A DNA stretch of 64,000 nt from Prochlorococcus sp. AG-363-K07 (GCA_003280225.1 QCFO01000006.1:25959-89958); one strand, 5' to 3'. Counted from the first letter of the stretch, positions 20,314-31,688 are shown. Notes: a model not told the origin generated them from the letters alone. Translations and numbers: made by a program.

Positions 20314-20819
20314 TGAAATTTAGATCTATTTATAAACTTTCTTTTAGGGTTTCTTTTTTATGTTTATTTCTTAGCGTTGGCGGTTGCTTTCGAGGAGATA
20401 TGAGACCAGTTAGAAGTTTTAATGAATCCTTAGAACAGATTTATCCCAGTCAAAGAGAGCCTTCTATGGGAAAAGAATGGTTGGTTTCATTAGTTAATTC
20501 TCAAGGTAAAGATAAAATTGAAATGATTCATATTCCTACTCGTAGAAAAGTTCCTTTGCCCGGATTAAATAGAGCTGATTCACAACCAATTAGTGTCAGT
20601 GTCAGTGGTGATGGAGAGAGATTAGCTCTGATTAGACAACGATATGATCAAACTGAATTGATGATTTATAGGCGCTCAGTAGGAACATTAAAGCGTATTG
20701 AATTAAGTCCGAAAGGTATACCTCGTCGAGTTAGTTTAGATAACTCTGGGCAGATTTTGGCGGTTCAAGTTAGCAGAGATGGAAGATGGATTGTCGAAGT
20801 TATCCGTTTGCAAGGATAA
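20313..20819 (+). CDS. putative lipoprotein, TolB-like, paralogous to upstream gene
   Basis: 168 aa; lipobox LSVGGC; TAATG overlap with upstream CDS; SVSGDGERLALI repeats. Confidence 0.7.
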   Translation: MKFRSIYKLSFRVSFLCLFLSVGGCFRGDMRPVRSFNESLEQIYPSQREPSMGKEWLVSLVNSQGKDKIEMIHIPTRRKVPLPGLNRADSQPISVSVSGDGERLALIRQRYDQTELMIYRRSVGTLKRIELSPKGIPRRVSLDNSGQILAVQVSRDGRWIVEVIRLQG

Positions 20820-20839
20820 ACACAAAATTTATGGTCCGT

Positions 20840-21088
20840 TTATGACACCAGTCCTGCCCAATGTAAAAAGGTTGTATGACTTAATGCCTCAATAAGCAAG
20901 ATCGCTGTAAATCCGATCATTGCAAATCTTCCATTGACTCGTTCGGCATAGGCACTCCAGCCAAAAGCAGGGACATCTCCAGTTGTAGCACTTGTATCAG
21001 TCTTTTGATTGTCGATCACTTTTGAATTGACTGGTAATACATCATCACCATCACTTTTATCTGACAAATTTGGATCAGGGGAGTTCAT
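20840..21088 (-). CDS. high-light-inducible protein (Hli/SCP family)
   Basis: C-terminal ERVNGRFAMIGFTAILLIEALSH = chlorophyll-binding Hli helix. Confidence 0.92.
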   Translation of the reverse strand: MNSPDPNLSDKSDGDDVLPVNSKVIDNQKTDTSATTGDVPAFGWSAYAERVNGRFAMIGFTAILLIEALSHTTFLHWAGLVS

Positions 21089-23086
21089 TTAGCTCTTTCG
21101 TTGGGTATTAAAGTCGAAGTTTGTGGTAGATGCAAGACGCCAACTACCATCTCCGATTAATTCCAGCACAGCTGAGTGGAATTCTATAAGGGTTGGACGG
21201 TGGCCCACGCTAATAAAAGCTAGCTCCCTTTTTGCTAGAAGTTTATACAGATGTTCCTCGGTTTGTACATCTAATGCACTTGTGGCTTCATCCAAGACCG
21301 CAAATCTAGGAGCATTTAATAATAATCGACCAAATGCTAGCCGCTGTTGTTCTCCAAGAGACAATATCCTAGGCCAGTCTTGCTTCACATCTAGATCAGG
21401 ATAACGGTCTATTAGTGAAGTTAGCTTTACTTCTGATAGAACAGATCTTAATTGATCATCACTAAATTTATTTTCTTCTGTTGGATAGCATAATTGTTCT
21501 CTTAATGATCCAAGTATCATATAAGGTTTTTGGGGTATAAATAATAAATCTCCCATATTGGGCTTTTCAATAGTTCCATTTTCTGGCTTCCATAATCCAC
21601 ATATCATTCTAAGTAAAGATGTTTTTCCACATCCAGATGGGCCAACAACAAGAAGTCTGTCGCTTTTTTCGATGCTAATATTTAAGTCATGAATAATAGG
21701 TTTTGATGCTCCAGGCGGCCATAAATCTGCATTCCGAATAAGTATTGAATCTGCATAGGAGTCTTCTGGAATTGGTACAGTCTCACTTTTACTATTTACT
21801 TGTTCGACTTTTGATTGAAATCCTTCTAATCGACTGATCCCAGCAGTAAACTTTGAGAGCTCCTCAATTTGATTTACTATAAAAAATAGTGATCCTTCAA
21901 CCATATTAAATGCAAAATTTGCCTGGATAAATCTTCCATAGTCAATTTCACCAAGGAAGTAAGGAACTGCCATAATTAAATAGGGGAAGAAAATACCGGC
22001 ATATCCGAGTGATCTTCTGATTACATCAATAATGACTCTCCAGATAATTAATAGGTTGTAATTACGTACTACGCTTCCAAGCCTTCTTTGTGTTTCTGCT
22101 TTTTCTGGATCTTCACCTGAATAAAAAGCTATGGACTCTGCGTTGTCACGAATGTGGACTAAACCGTAACGGAAATCTGCTTCATAGCGCAATTGAGCAA
22201 AGTCAATTCTGACTAAATTCTTTCCAGCTATGATTAATATTGTTGTTGCAAGTGCTGAATAGATAAATAAGGCCCAAGTTAATTTTTCACTGATACTCCA
22301 AAGAATTAATATATTAAAAGAAAATGTTAATAGAGCATCAAAAATTCCAATTGTAAATGAAAGACTTTGTGCTGTAAATGCTCTTGTGTCTTCTGTAATT
22401 CTTTGGTCTGGATTGTCTACATCAGTTTCTTGTTCATCATTTGGGTTTAAAATATAATAGGCTTTGTTGTTTAGATAGTCTGAGATTAGACTACGTGATA
22501 GCCATTCTCGCCAGATTATTCCTAATTTATATGTAAAGAATAATTGTGAGACACGAATTGGCAATGCAACTATAAAGCAACAAGCATAAATTCCAAGAAG
22601 CCTGTAAAACCCTGCTTCTTGTTTTTCAACGAGGGCATTTGTAAGATCCCGTGCAATAAAACCAATCCCAGCATTTATTCCATTTACAGTTAATAACATT
22701 AAAACTATGATCCCTAGTAATAACCAATGACTCCAGAGTCTATTTCGAAGTTGTTGTCGAAAACTAAAAAATGTTGTAGAGCCTAGAAAAAAAAGTGCTG
22801 AGAATAACCATCCCCACCAACTGCTCCATATGGTTTCTATAGTCTGTAAGACTCCACCAAAGTATTTTTGAGTTAAAATAGGTTGAAATTTTTCAAATGT
22901 TTCTATTATTCCAGTTAGAAAAACTAGAACCAAGCCACCTACACAGAAAATCAATGATATTAGTAGCCATATGAATTGGCCCCCATTTCCTTGATCTAAA
23001 GGCAAGAAGAATGGTTGTGCCAAACGTCTTAGCTTGCCTAGTTGACTATTGAAACCCTTTTGGGGTTCAATTATTGAGTTGCTCAT
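21089..23086 (-). CDS. ABC transporter, fused membrane/ATPase (ABCD/SbmA-like)
   Basis: 665 aa; N-terminal 6-TM; Walker A GPSGCGKTSLLR, LSLGEQQRLAFGRLLL, FAVLDEATSALD. Confidence 0.88.
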   Translation of the reverse strand: MSNSIIEPQKGFNSQLGKLRRLAQPFFLPLDQGNGGQFIWLLISLIFCVGGLVLVFLTGIIETFEKFQPILTQKYFGGVLQTIETIWSSWWGWLFSALFFLGSTTFFSFRQQLRNRLWSHWLLLGIIVLMLLTVNGINAGIGFIARDLTNALVEKQEAGFYRLLGIYACCFIVALPIRVSQLFFTYKLGIIWREWLSRSLISDYLNNKAYYILNPNDEQETDVDNPDQRITEDTRAFTAQSLSFTIGIFDALLTFSFNILILWSISEKLTWALFIYSALATTILIIAGKNLVRIDFAQLRYEADFRYGLVHIRDNAESIAFYSGEDPEKAETQRRLGSVVRNYNLLIIWRVIIDVIRRSLGYAGIFFPYLIMAVPYFLGEIDYGRFIQANFAFNMVEGSLFFIVNQIEELSKFTAGISRLEGFQSKVEQVNSKSETVPIPEDSYADSILIRNADLWPPGASKPIIHDLNISIEKSDRLLVVGPSGCGKTSLLRMICGLWKPENGTIEKPNMGDLLFIPQKPYMILGSLREQLCYPTEENKFSDDQLRSVLSEVKLTSLIDRYPDLDVKQDWPRILSLGEQQRLAFGRLLLNAPRFAVLDEATSALDVQTEEHLYKLLAKRELAFISVGHRPTLIEFHSAVLELIGDGSWRLASTTNFDFNTQRKS

Positions 23087-23333
23087 GTTCTGATTATATT
23101 TATCAAGTCAAGTCATAAAGAAGGTGTTTAGTGAATTGACTCATTTTGTTTCTTATTCAAGCATCACTTATTGTCTACATCCATAATTTTTTCTTTATTT
23201 CTAATCGAGTGATCAAATGGAATTGTATAATTAATTCTAGGAGGGTGTAAGGGGATTTTTATCTCTTTTTATTTAGTAAGTAAATAAATGATCTGTTTTA
23301 TTTATTTGGCTTTTATTTAATAAAGCATCTTTT

Positions 23334-23624
23334 TTAATTACAAGTAATATCATTATTCATGGCTTTGAGCATTGCTTCTTTTTCTAGTGGTGGAATTGGT
23401 AAGCACAATACTTCATCAACTAAGTCAATCCTCCACAGCACTTGACTCCCTGGTTTGTTAGGCATCTCTCTTTTGTAGTGGATCCCTTCGTTCAGTAGCT
23501 CTGATTGCTGATCCAACTCTGCCTTTGATATACCCAAGTACTCCAATAGCTCACTTGTCGAGAACCACTGATCCTTTTCTTGCTCAGTTGGATTAGATTT
23601 CAATTTCTTATTTGGGATTTTCAT
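23334..23624 (-). CDS. hypothetical protein with possible excisionase/MerR-like HTH
   Basis: 96 aa; WFSTSELLEYLGISKAELDQQSELLNEGIHYKR...VLWRIDLVDE. Confidence 0.6.
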   Translation of the reverse strand: MKIPNKKLKSNPTEQEKDQWFSTSELLEYLGISKAELDQQSELLNEGIHYKREMPNKPGSQVLWRIDLVDEVLCLPIPPLEKEAMLKAMNNDITCN

Positions 23625-23773
23625 CGCATCTTGAATATCTTCTTTTAAAGGATCCCTCCTTTAACTAGATAATCAAGAGCTGACTTCCAATTTAATCATT
23701 TTAGCTGTTTTTATTGTATTGATTCGACGTTGTCTTTTACCCTCAGGATTTTGCTGTATTGCTTCCTGATCCA

Positions 23774-24115
23774 TTATCCGGGAGGCCAATTTAAGTTGCG
23801 CCCACCAATAATGTGAATGTGTAAATGAAAGACAGTTTGCCCAGCTTTTTCGCCTGTGTTTATCACTGTGCGCCAGTCATCAAGACCTTCTGATTTTGCA
23901 ATTGATGCCGCCACTAGAAGCAAATGACCTAAAAGATTTTGGTCTTCTAGTTCAACCGACCTGAGACTATCAATTTCTTTTCGTGGAATAATAAGAATAT
24001 GAACAGGAGCTTGGGGTTGAATATCTCGGAATGCAATGCAGTGCTTGTCACTGTAGACCTCATCACATGGAATCTCTTGGTTAATGATTTGACCAAAAAT
24101 TGTTTTCCCAGACAT
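23774..24115 (-). CDS. HIT family protein
   Basis: 113 aa; VFHLHIHIIGGR histidine triad. Confidence 0.95.
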   Translation of the reverse strand: MSGKTIFGQIINQEIPCDEVYSDKHCIAFRDIQPQAPVHILIIPRKEIDSLRSVELEDQNLLGHLLLVAASIAKSEGLDDWRTVINTGEKAGQTVFHLHIHIIGGRNLNWPPG

Positions 24116-24276
24116 TTATTTAAATCCAATTCAGCTTTTATTCTCTCAGTATTTTCCCTTAATGGCTATAGGAAGTAGGTGAAGAAGGCAATGTTTACTT
24201 AGTTTTTGAGAATTTAGATTGATCTTTCATGGCTCGCATCACTTCCTTAGTTCATAATTAGGATTGAATTCTTTCA

Positions 24277-24879
24277 TTAAATATTTTGAACATCATTGCT
24301 GTCAAATCCGTGCTCTTTTAACGCGATGTTTAAATCTTCGTGATTGGATACTCTGTCTACAAAGAGAACACCATTTAGATGGTCGATTTCATGTTGAATA
24401 CATCTTGCTAACAGTCCATCTGCATTCATTTTTTTTGGACGGCCCATTTCGTCTCGAAAGCTTAGTTTGATTGATGATGGCCTGATGACATCTAGATATA
24501 CCTCCGGGATGCTTAAACATCCTTCTTCATATGTGTCTATTGATGCACTTGAGGAAATTATCTCTGGGTTGATTAAGACAAGAGGAGGTGTCGTAGGGTT
24601 TTCTAGATCAAGGTCAATGACTAAAAGCTGTTTGTGTATTCCAACTTGCGGTGCTGCTAGGCCAATACCTTTAGCTGTATACATGCTCCTCAGCATGTCT
24701 CTAGTTAGGTCTCTTATGGATTCATCAACCTTGCTTATGCGGCGAGCGGATTTACGTAAAACTTTGTTCCCAAGGGTGTGAATTTCGAGTGGAGCCACTT
24801 CGAGTGCCTCTTTAGGCACAGTTATGGCAGTCCCATTTTTCGCGGCATTTCTTGCCAACCCAGCGAAGCTTTTGGCCAA
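24277..24879 (-). CDS. def: peptide deformylase
   Basis: 200 aa; GIGLAAPQVG, EGCLSIP, QHEIDHLNGVLFVDR. Confidence 0.97.
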   Translation of the reverse strand: MAKSFAGLARNAAKNGTAITVPKEALEVAPLEIHTLGNKVLRKSARRISKVDESIRDLTRDMLRSMYTAKGIGLAAPQVGIHKQLLVIDLDLENPTTPPLVLINPEIISSSASIDTYEEGCLSIPEVYLDVIRPSSIKLSFRDEMGRPKKMNADGLLARCIQHEIDHLNGVLFVDRVSNHEDLNIALKEHGFDSNDVQNI

Positions 24880-24977
24880 TGATAATTCTCATTCAATATT
24901 CATGATTGTACGCACACTTGCTTGCTTGCTTGAAGTGAATTCACGATAGATAAGAATGAATTTAGGCTTGAAGCATT

Positions 24978-26906
24978 TTGCAATCCTTGAAACCTCTTTC
25001 AGCAGCATCAGCTCTTGGCGAGCAACCAATCCTTAAAGAACCGAGGCTGGTTGATCAATGGAGTCTTTGGTTAGAGCAACGGCCTAATGAAGGCGGAAGA
25101 ACCACTGCATTCATTCGTCCTTGGGGAAAATCGGGATTGCCTCCACAAGAATTGACTCCAGCTCCAATTGATTTGAGAACCCGAGTGCATACTTATGGAG
25201 GGGGGGCTTTGACTAGTTTTGTTAAGGGTGATCAGCTTCTTTTGACTTGGATCGATGATTTAGATGGCTGTCTTTGGAGTCAAGTTTGGAAGGGTCTTTC
25301 TGGAGTCAATCACACTGAATATCCATTACTTGAATCGCTTCATTCTCCTCGCCGTCTTTCTGCAAAGGGTGACTATTTACTTGCTGATGGATTGATTGAT
25401 CCTTTCCGTCAAAGATGGATAGGAATCATGGAGAAAGATGGGCGAGACTTTTTGGTCGCATTTTTGCTAGACCAATCAGATCAAGCTCCCATTTATATCT
25501 ACGAGCCATTGGATTTTGCTGGTTATTCTGCTTTGAGTCCGGATGGAGCTCATTTGGTCTGGGTTGAGTGGCAGCAACCTTCTATGCCTTGGGAGGAAAG
25601 TGCGCTTTGGTTGGGCTCTTTTGATGAGAAAGGATTCATAGAGAAGAAAAAATTGTTAGCAGGTTCTATTGGAGAGAAGTGCAATAAAACTTCTGTGTTT
25701 CAGCCTCAATGGTTATCTAGTGGTGAACTTGTGGTTTCTGAAGATGGTCAGGGTTGGTGGAATTTGATGATTCATGATTTCGAAATTGATGATGATGCAT
25801 CAGTTGGATGGAGTTATCCTTGGCCTATGAAGGCAGAAACTGCCTTCCCTCAATGGATTTATGGTTTAACTACTACCGCTTTCACAGGGGAAAGATTAGT
25901 TTCTTTAAATTGTAAAAATGCGAGTTGGCAAATTGATTTATTAAGCCTAGATGGTTCGGTGACCAAGGTTGAGCAACCTTTTGATGATTTGACTGGCCTA
26001 GATGCAAAAAAAGATCATATTTTAGCCATTGGGAGCAATGCCACAACGCAACCTGGATTATTGGAAATTGATTTAAATGATGCGAGTTGGATTCACACAA
26101 TCTTTGGCCCAGAAGTAATAAATAAGAGTCAAATAAGTATTCCTGAGTCTTTCTGGTTTAAGGGATTTAAAGGAAGAATGACTCATGCTTGGTATTACCC
26201 ACCAGCACAATGGGATGGTCATCCTGCCCCTTTATTAGTTAAAAGTCATAGTGGCCCTACTAGCATGGCTACTAGGGGATTGAATCTAGGGATCCAATTC
26301 TGGACTTCCCGAGGTTGGGGTGTGGTAGATGTCAACTATGGGGGTTCAACTGGGTTTGGTCGAAGTTATAGAGAACGTTTGATGGGAAGTTGGGGTGAGG
26401 TGGATGTTTTTGACTGTGCTGCTGCTGCTGAGGCTTTAGTTGCTTCTGGTCAGGCAAATAATAAATATGTGGCTATTGAAGGTGGTAGTGCTGGTGGTTT
26501 CACTACTCTTTCCTGCTTATGCTTTACAGATGTATTTAGTGTTGGAGCATGCCGTTATGCAGTTAGTGATTTAGTAGCTATGTCTCGTGAAACACATCGA
26601 TTTGAAGAGGGTTACTTAGATCATCTTTTAGGACCCTTGCTTCACAATAGGCATTTGTATTATGAAAGGTCACCTTTAAATAATGCAGAAAGAATTAATT
26701 GTCCTGTTGTATTCTTTCAAGGCATGAAAGATAAAGTTGTTCTGCCGAGTCAGACTCAAAAAATGGTTGATATACTAAGGGCAAAAGATGTTCCTGTAGA
26801 GTTATATACTTTCGATCAAGAGGGCCATGGGTTTAAAGATAGTAGAGTGAAAATTAAGGTACTTGAAAAAACTGAACAATTTTTCAGAAGATATCTTGGC
26901 CTTTAG
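24978..26906 (+). CDS. S9 family prolyl oligopeptidase / dipeptidyl aminopeptidase
   Basis: 642 aa; catalytic GGSAGGFTTL, YAVSDL, QEGHGF. Confidence 0.92.
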   Translation: MQSLKPLSAASALGEQPILKEPRLVDQWSLWLEQRPNEGGRTTAFIRPWGKSGLPPQELTPAPIDLRTRVHTYGGGALTSFVKGDQLLLTWIDDLDGCLWSQVWKGLSGVNHTEYPLLESLHSPRRLSAKGDYLLADGLIDPFRQRWIGIMEKDGRDFLVAFLLDQSDQAPIYIYEPLDFAGYSALSPDGAHLVWVEWQQPSMPWEESALWLGSFDEKGFIEKKKLLAGSIGEKCNKTSVFQPQWLSSGELVVSEDGQGWWNLMIHDFEIDDDASVGWSYPWPMKAETAFPQWIYGLTTTAFTGERLVSLNCKNASWQIDLLSLDGSVTKVEQPFDDLTGLDAKKDHILAIGSNATTQPGLLEIDLNDASWIHTIFGPEVINKSQISIPESFWFKGFKGRMTHAWYYPPAQWDGHPAPLLVKSHSGPTSMATRGLNLGIQFWTSRGWGVVDVNYGGSTGFGRSYRERLMGSWGEVDVFDCAAAAEALVASGQANNKYVAIEGGSAGGFTTLSCLCFTDVFSVGACRYAVSDLVAMSRETHRFEEGYLDHLLGPLLHNRHLYYERSPLNNAERINCPVVFFQGMKDKVVLPSQTQKMVDILRAKDVPVELYTFDQEGHGFKDSRVKIKVLEKTEQFFRRYLGL

Positions 26907-28159
26907 CTATTATTTTTTAAAAATTTAATTATCGAGTAGAGCTCATCAATAAAATAATCAATTTCTTCTATCGTTGATGTAAAACTTAGACTCGCTCTTG
27001 CTGTTGCACTGATGCCGTAGTAACGATGTAGAGGTTGACAACAATGATGTCCACTTCTAATACAAATTCCTTTTGAATCTAGCAATTCTGATATGTCATT
27101 TGAATGTATATTTTTGAGGTAGAAAGTAGCTAAGCAAGCTCGATTGGACTTTATTTCAGGATCGGGGCCTAATACATTAATTCCCTCTATTGATTTGAGC
27201 TTGTTAAATAAGTATTTGGTTAGATGTTGTTCCCATGAATGAATCTTGTCTATTCCTATTTCCTGAAGGTATTGCATGGCCGCTCCCATCCCTATTGCTT
27301 CTCCAATTGCAGGAGTACCTGCTTCAAATTTATGGGGTAGATCAGCCCAGGTACTTTTATCCAGAAAAACCTCTTCAATCATTTCTCCTCCCCCTAAAAA
27401 TGGTGGCATCTCATTTAGCAGCTTTTCGCGACCCCATAAGAATCCAATTCCTGTTGGCCCGCAGAGCTTGTGAGATGAACCAGCTAAGAAATCTATATTG
27501 AGTGAGTTAACATTCATGTGTTGATGCGCTAGACTTTGACAAGCATCTATTAAAACTAAGGCACCGTATTGATGGGCTAAATCAGTAATCTCTCCGATTG
27601 GATTACAGCAGCCTAAAGTGTTACTTATATGGACAAGACTTACTAGACGAGTCCGATGACTTATTTTATTTTTTAGGTCATTCAAGTCTAGTTCACCTGA
27701 CTTAGTGATACCAACATGTTTTAAATGACAGCCTTTTCGTGATGCTAATTGTTGCCAAGGAACTAAATTACTGTGGTGTTCCATCATGCTGACTAGGATT
27801 TCATCTCCTTCTTTCAGTTCATAGTCTCCCCATGCTCTAGCAACGAGATTAATTGCTTCAGTAGCATTACGGGTGAAGATTATTTCATTCGAGGACTTGG
27901 CGCCTAAAAAATTTGCGGTAATTGATCTGGCACTTTCAAAGGCTTCAGTTGCTTGAGCACTTAATTGATGCGCCCCTCTATGAACATTGGCATTGGTATA
28001 ACTATAGTAATTTTCCAATGCTTTAATTACCTTGATCGGTTTTTGGCTGGTAGCTGCATGATCTAAATAAATTAACTTTTCTTTATTTACAGGTTGATTA
28101 TTAAAAAGAGGAAAGTCTTTTCTAGTGATTTCAGCAATTTTTAGTGTATCTATTTCCAT
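26903..28159 (-). CDS. sufS: cysteine desulfurase, SufS type
   Basis: 418 aa; YLDHAATSQKP, SSHKLCGPTGIGFLWG, RSGHHCCQPLH. Confidence 0.96.
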   Translation of the reverse strand: MEIDTLKIAEITRKDFPLFNNQPVNKEKLIYLDHAATSQKPIKVIKALENYYSYTNANVHRGAHQLSAQATEAFESARSITANFLGAKSSNEIIFTRNATEAINLVARAWGDYELKEGDEILVSMMEHHSNLVPWQQLASRKGCHLKHVGITKSGELDLNDLKNKISHRTRLVSLVHISNTLGCCNPIGEITDLAHQYGALVLIDACQSLAHQHMNVNSLNIDFLAGSSHKLCGPTGIGFLWGREKLLNEMPPFLGGGEMIEEVFLDKSTWADLPHKFEAGTPAIGEAIGMGAAMQYLQEIGIDKIHSWEQHLTKYLFNKLKSIEGINVLGPDPEIKSNRACLATFYLKNIHSNDISELLDSKGICIRSGHHCCQPLHRYYGISATARASLSFTSTIEEIDYFIDELYSIIKFLKNNS

Positions 28160-29403
28160 TATTTGATATTGCTTAGAAGTTGATTAAGTATGTCCCAACG
28201 ATTAGCTGATATTGGAAGATTATCAATAATTTCTCTACAGTAACCTTGGAGTATTAGTGAATTTGCTTGTTTTGCGGATATACCTCTACTACGTAAATAA
28301 AATAATTCATCTTCTTGCAGTTGTGTAATTGTTGCGCCATGTGCACACCGTACATCATCTGCAATGATCTCTAATTCAGGCTTTGTGTCAATTCTTGCTC
28401 TTTTGGAAAGTAAAAGATTCCGACTTAATTGAGAGGCATCAGTTTTTTGAGCAATTTGTGGTACTGAAATGATTCCATTGAAAATAGAATGGGAATTTTG
28501 ATTTGCAACAGCCTTCTGTAATTGATTCAGGGAGCCATTGGGACCTTCAAAGCGAACATAAGAATGAGTCGCTATTTGTTCATGATTATTGGTTAATTGT
28601 AAACCATTTAATGTTGTATTTCCATTTCCTCTTAATTGGATGATTTCAGGCTCTAGACGACTTATCGACCATCCATGCTGTATTGAAGTAAAATAATATT
28701 GGCTGAATTCTTTCTGTTTAACGCAAATATTTGTAAGACAACTTGCTTCACCTCCTCCTAGAGCTAGAAAGCCATGGTTTAGTTCTGCTTCTTTTTCAAG
28801 GTGTATTTCAAGAGAATGACTATGGGCCGAATCTCCTTCGCCAATAGCAACTTGTAGTAAGTCAAGCTTTGTATTTTCTTCTAAAATAAGTAACATTTTG
28901 GTCGAACTTAATGTATGATTTTTTGCAGGCATGACGATTTCTATCCCTGGTATCTTTTGCCCAACTACTTTTAAACCAAGAATGTTAGATGTCGAAGCAT
29001 CATTAATTGCAATAGAAGCACTAGATTTTTTTTGATTGGCTTTTTTTTCTTGTAATTGCACATTGAGGTGTTTTTCTATTTCTTCTTGGGTGAGTTGTTC
29101 TACACCAGTTGGTAGTTCATTTGAATTCAAAGAGTTTGTATTTGGTTCTAGAATAATTCGTATGGCGTTATTGGGTATTGAAGCCCAATCTTTATCATTA
29201 TTATCTCTCCTTTTAGTATGAATAGTATTTAAAGGTAATTTCAGTATCTTGCTAAATTTGTTGATATCTGTGAGTCTCCATGATTCCAGTTTTTGAGTGG
29301 GCCAACCATTGGTTAATAGTGATTCTCTTCCGAATTGTTGAATATCTGCTAGGAGACCCTCAGGGGATGCTAATTCTGATAACCACTGATTACATTGAGT
29401 CAT
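28159..29403 (-). CDS. sufD: Fe-S cluster assembly protein SufD
   Basis: 414 aa; DDVRCAHGATITQLQEDELFYLRSRGI. Confidence 0.95.
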   Translation of the reverse strand: MTQCNQWLSELASPEGLLADIQQFGRESLLTNGWPTQKLESWRLTDINKFSKILKLPLNTIHTKRRDNNDKDWASIPNNAIRIILEPNTNSLNSNELPTGVEQLTQEEIEKHLNVQLQEKKANQKKSSASIAINDASTSNILGLKVVGQKIPGIEIVMPAKNHTLSSTKMLLILEENTKLDLLQVAIGEGDSAHSHSLEIHLEKEAELNHGFLALGGGEASCLTNICVKQKEFSQYYFTSIQHGWSISRLEPEIIQLRGNGNTTLNGLQLTNNHEQIATHSYVRFEGPNGSLNQLQKAVANQNSHSIFNGIISVPQIAQKTDASQLSRNLLLSKRARIDTKPELEIIADDVRCAHGATITQLQEDELFYLRSRGISAKQANSLILQGYCREIIDNLPISANRWDILNQLLSNIK

Positions 29404-30194
29404 TATTTGCTTGGCTCCTCGATTTTCGGATTATTTTCCAACCAGTCGTATCCCGATTGTTCTAATTCAAGAGCTAATTCTTTACTACCTGTGCGTACAA
29501 TCTTTCCTCCTGACATTACGTGCACAAAATCAGGTGTTATTTCATTTAGCAATCTTTGATAATGAGTAATTAATAATGTTGCTGTATTGGGATGTGTGAG
29601 TTTATTGATTCCTTGTGCAACAATTCTCAGTGCATCAATATCTAGTCCTGAATCCGTTTCATCTAGTATTGCAATCTTGGGTTTTAGCAGAGCCATTTGT
29701 AGTATCTCATTTCTTTTCTTTTCGCCTCCAGAGAAGCCTTCATTAACGCTTCGCTCTAGAAATGCTGGGTCCATTTGAACTATGTCTAAACTTTCTTTTA
29801 CAACATCTTCAAATTCAAAAGTATCCAGTTCTTCCTGCCCCAATGCTTTTCTTCGGCTGTTAGTTGCTACCCGTAGGAATTCAACATTGCTTACTCCTGG
29901 AATTTCTATTGGGTATTGAAATCCCAAGAAAATTCCTATTCTTGCTCTTTCTTCTGGTTCTTGTTTTAAAAGGTTATCCCCTTCAAAAATGATTCTCCCT
30001 GAAGTGACAGTGTATGCAGGATGGCCAGCAATAACCTTTGAGAGAGTACTTTTACCACTGCCATTACGACCCATTATTGCGTGAATCTCACCACTATAAA
30101 TTTCTAGATTCAAACCCTTCAGAATTGGCTGCTCTTCTGCGTTTGCATGAAGATCAACAATTTTGAGAATTAGCTTTTTGTCTCGTCGATTCAC
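29403..30194 (-). CDS. sufC: Fe-S assembly ATPase SufC
   Basis: 263 aa; [54 protein letters not shown]. Confidence 0.97.
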   Translation of the reverse strand: MNRRDKKLILKIVDLHANAEEQPILKGLNLEIYSGEIHAIMGRNGSGKSTLSKVIAGHPAYTVTSGRIIFEGDNLLKQEPEERARIGIFLGFQYPIEIPGVSNVEFLRVATNSRRKALGQEELDTFEFEDVVKESLDIVQMDPAFLERSVNEGFSGGEKKRNEILQMALLKPKIAILDETDSGLDIDALRIVAQGINKLTHPNTATLLITHYQRLLNEITPDFVHVMSGGKIVRTGSKELALELEQSGYDWLENNPKIEEPSK

Positions 30195-30245
30195 TTTGAA
30201 AGAATAGTTTGAGGGTGATAAGAAGTAGGAACTTAACTGTGAGGT

Positions 30246-31688
30246 TCAGCCAACTGAACCTTCTAGCTTTAGAGCAAGAAGTTTGTCAGCCTCAGCTGCA
30301 AACTCCATAGGAAGTTGGTTGAATACATCTCTGCAGAAACCACTAACCATCATTGATACTGCCTCTTCAAACCCAATTCCACGACTTTGCAAATAAAACA
30401 GTTGATCTTCTGAAATTCTGCAGGTGCTTGCTTCGTGCTCGATATTTGCAGTCGGATCTTGGGATCTGATGTATGGATAGGTATTTGCTGCTGCTTTGTC
30501 TCCAATCAGCATTGAATCACATTGACTATAATTTCTTGCTCCTGAAGCTTTTGGACCAATCTGTACTAGACCGCGGTAACTATTGCTGGATTTCCCAGCG
30601 CTGATCCCTTTGCTTACAATGGTAGATTTTGTATTGGGTCCAATATGAATCATTTTTGTGCCGGTATCAGCTTTTTGTAGATTATTTGTGAGAGCTACAG
30701 AATAAAATTCACCTATAGATCCTTGACCTTGCAAGATACAACTTGGATATTTCCAAGTGATAGCTGAACCTGTTTCCACCTGTGACCAACTTATCTTGCT
30801 ATTAGTCCCTCTACAGTGGCCACGTTTGGTGACAAAATTATAGATACCACCTACTCCTTTCTCATTCCCTGCATACCAATTTTGTACAGTTGAGTATTTA
30901 ATAGAGGCATGATCTAAAGCTATTAATTCAACTACGGCTGCATGAAGAGTATTAGTGTCAAACATAGGAGCTGTACAGCCCTCTAAATAGCTAACTGTCG
31001 AACTTTCTTCAGCAATAATGAGTGTTCTTTCGAATTGACCCGCATCTCCCGTATTAATTCTAAAGTAGGAAGATAATTCCATAGGACAATCAACTCCTTT
31101 AGGAATAAATACAAACGAGCCATCGCTGAAAACTGCTGAATTTAGGGCTGCAAAATAATTATCACCAATTGGTACAACACTTCCTAAATAATTTTCTATT
31201 AATTCAGGGTAATTATTTACAGCTTCCGTGATTGAACAAAATACAACTCCATGCTCAGCAAGTTTTTCCTTGTATGTAGTGGCTATTGATACGCTGTCAA
31301 AAACTGCATCCACAGCCACATTTGAAAGACGTTTTTGCTCGCTTAATGGAATTCCTAGTTTGTCAAAAGTTTCAAGTAATTTAGGGTCAACTTCTTCTAA
31401 ACTTGATTTCTTTTCTGCTTTCTTTGGTGCCGCGTAGTAAATAATATCTTGATAATCTAATGGCCCATAACCTAAATCTGCCCAATTGGGCTCTTTCATT
31501 TTTGACCATTGTTTGAATGCTTTTAGACGAAAATTCAATAGAAATTCTGGCTCGTTTTTTTTTGCCGAAATTAATCGCACAATATCTTCATTTATTCCTT
31601 TTTCTATTTTTTCAGTTTCTATATCAGTAATAAATCCATATTTATATGGCTTAGAAACGATTTGATCAACCGGTGTTTTGCTGCTCAT
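30246..31688 (-). CDS. sufB: Fe-S cluster assembly protein SufB
   Basis: 480 aa; [61 protein letters not shown]. Confidence 0.97.
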   Translation of the reverse strand: MSSKTPVDQIVSKPYKYGFITDIETEKIEKGINEDIVRLISAKKNEPEFLLNFRLKAFKQWSKMKEPNWADLGYGPLDYQDIIYYAAPKKAEKKSSLEEVDPKLLETFDKLGIPLSEQKRLSNVAVDAVFDSVSIATTYKEKLAEHGVVFCSITEAVNNYPELIENYLGSVVPIGDNYFAALNSAVFSDGSFVFIPKGVDCPMELSSYFRINTGDAGQFERTLIIAEESSTVSYLEGCTAPMFDTNTLHAAVVELIALDHASIKYSTVQNWYAGNEKGVGGIYNFVTKRGHCRGTNSKISWSQVETGSAITWKYPSCILQGQGSIGEFYSVALTNNLQKADTGTKMIHIGPNTKSTIVSKGISAGKSSNSYRGLVQIGPKASGARNYSQCDSMLIGDKAAANTYPYIRSQDPTANIEHEASTCRISEDQLFYLQSRGIGFEEAVSMMVSGFCRDVFNQLPMEFAAEADKLLALKLEGSVG

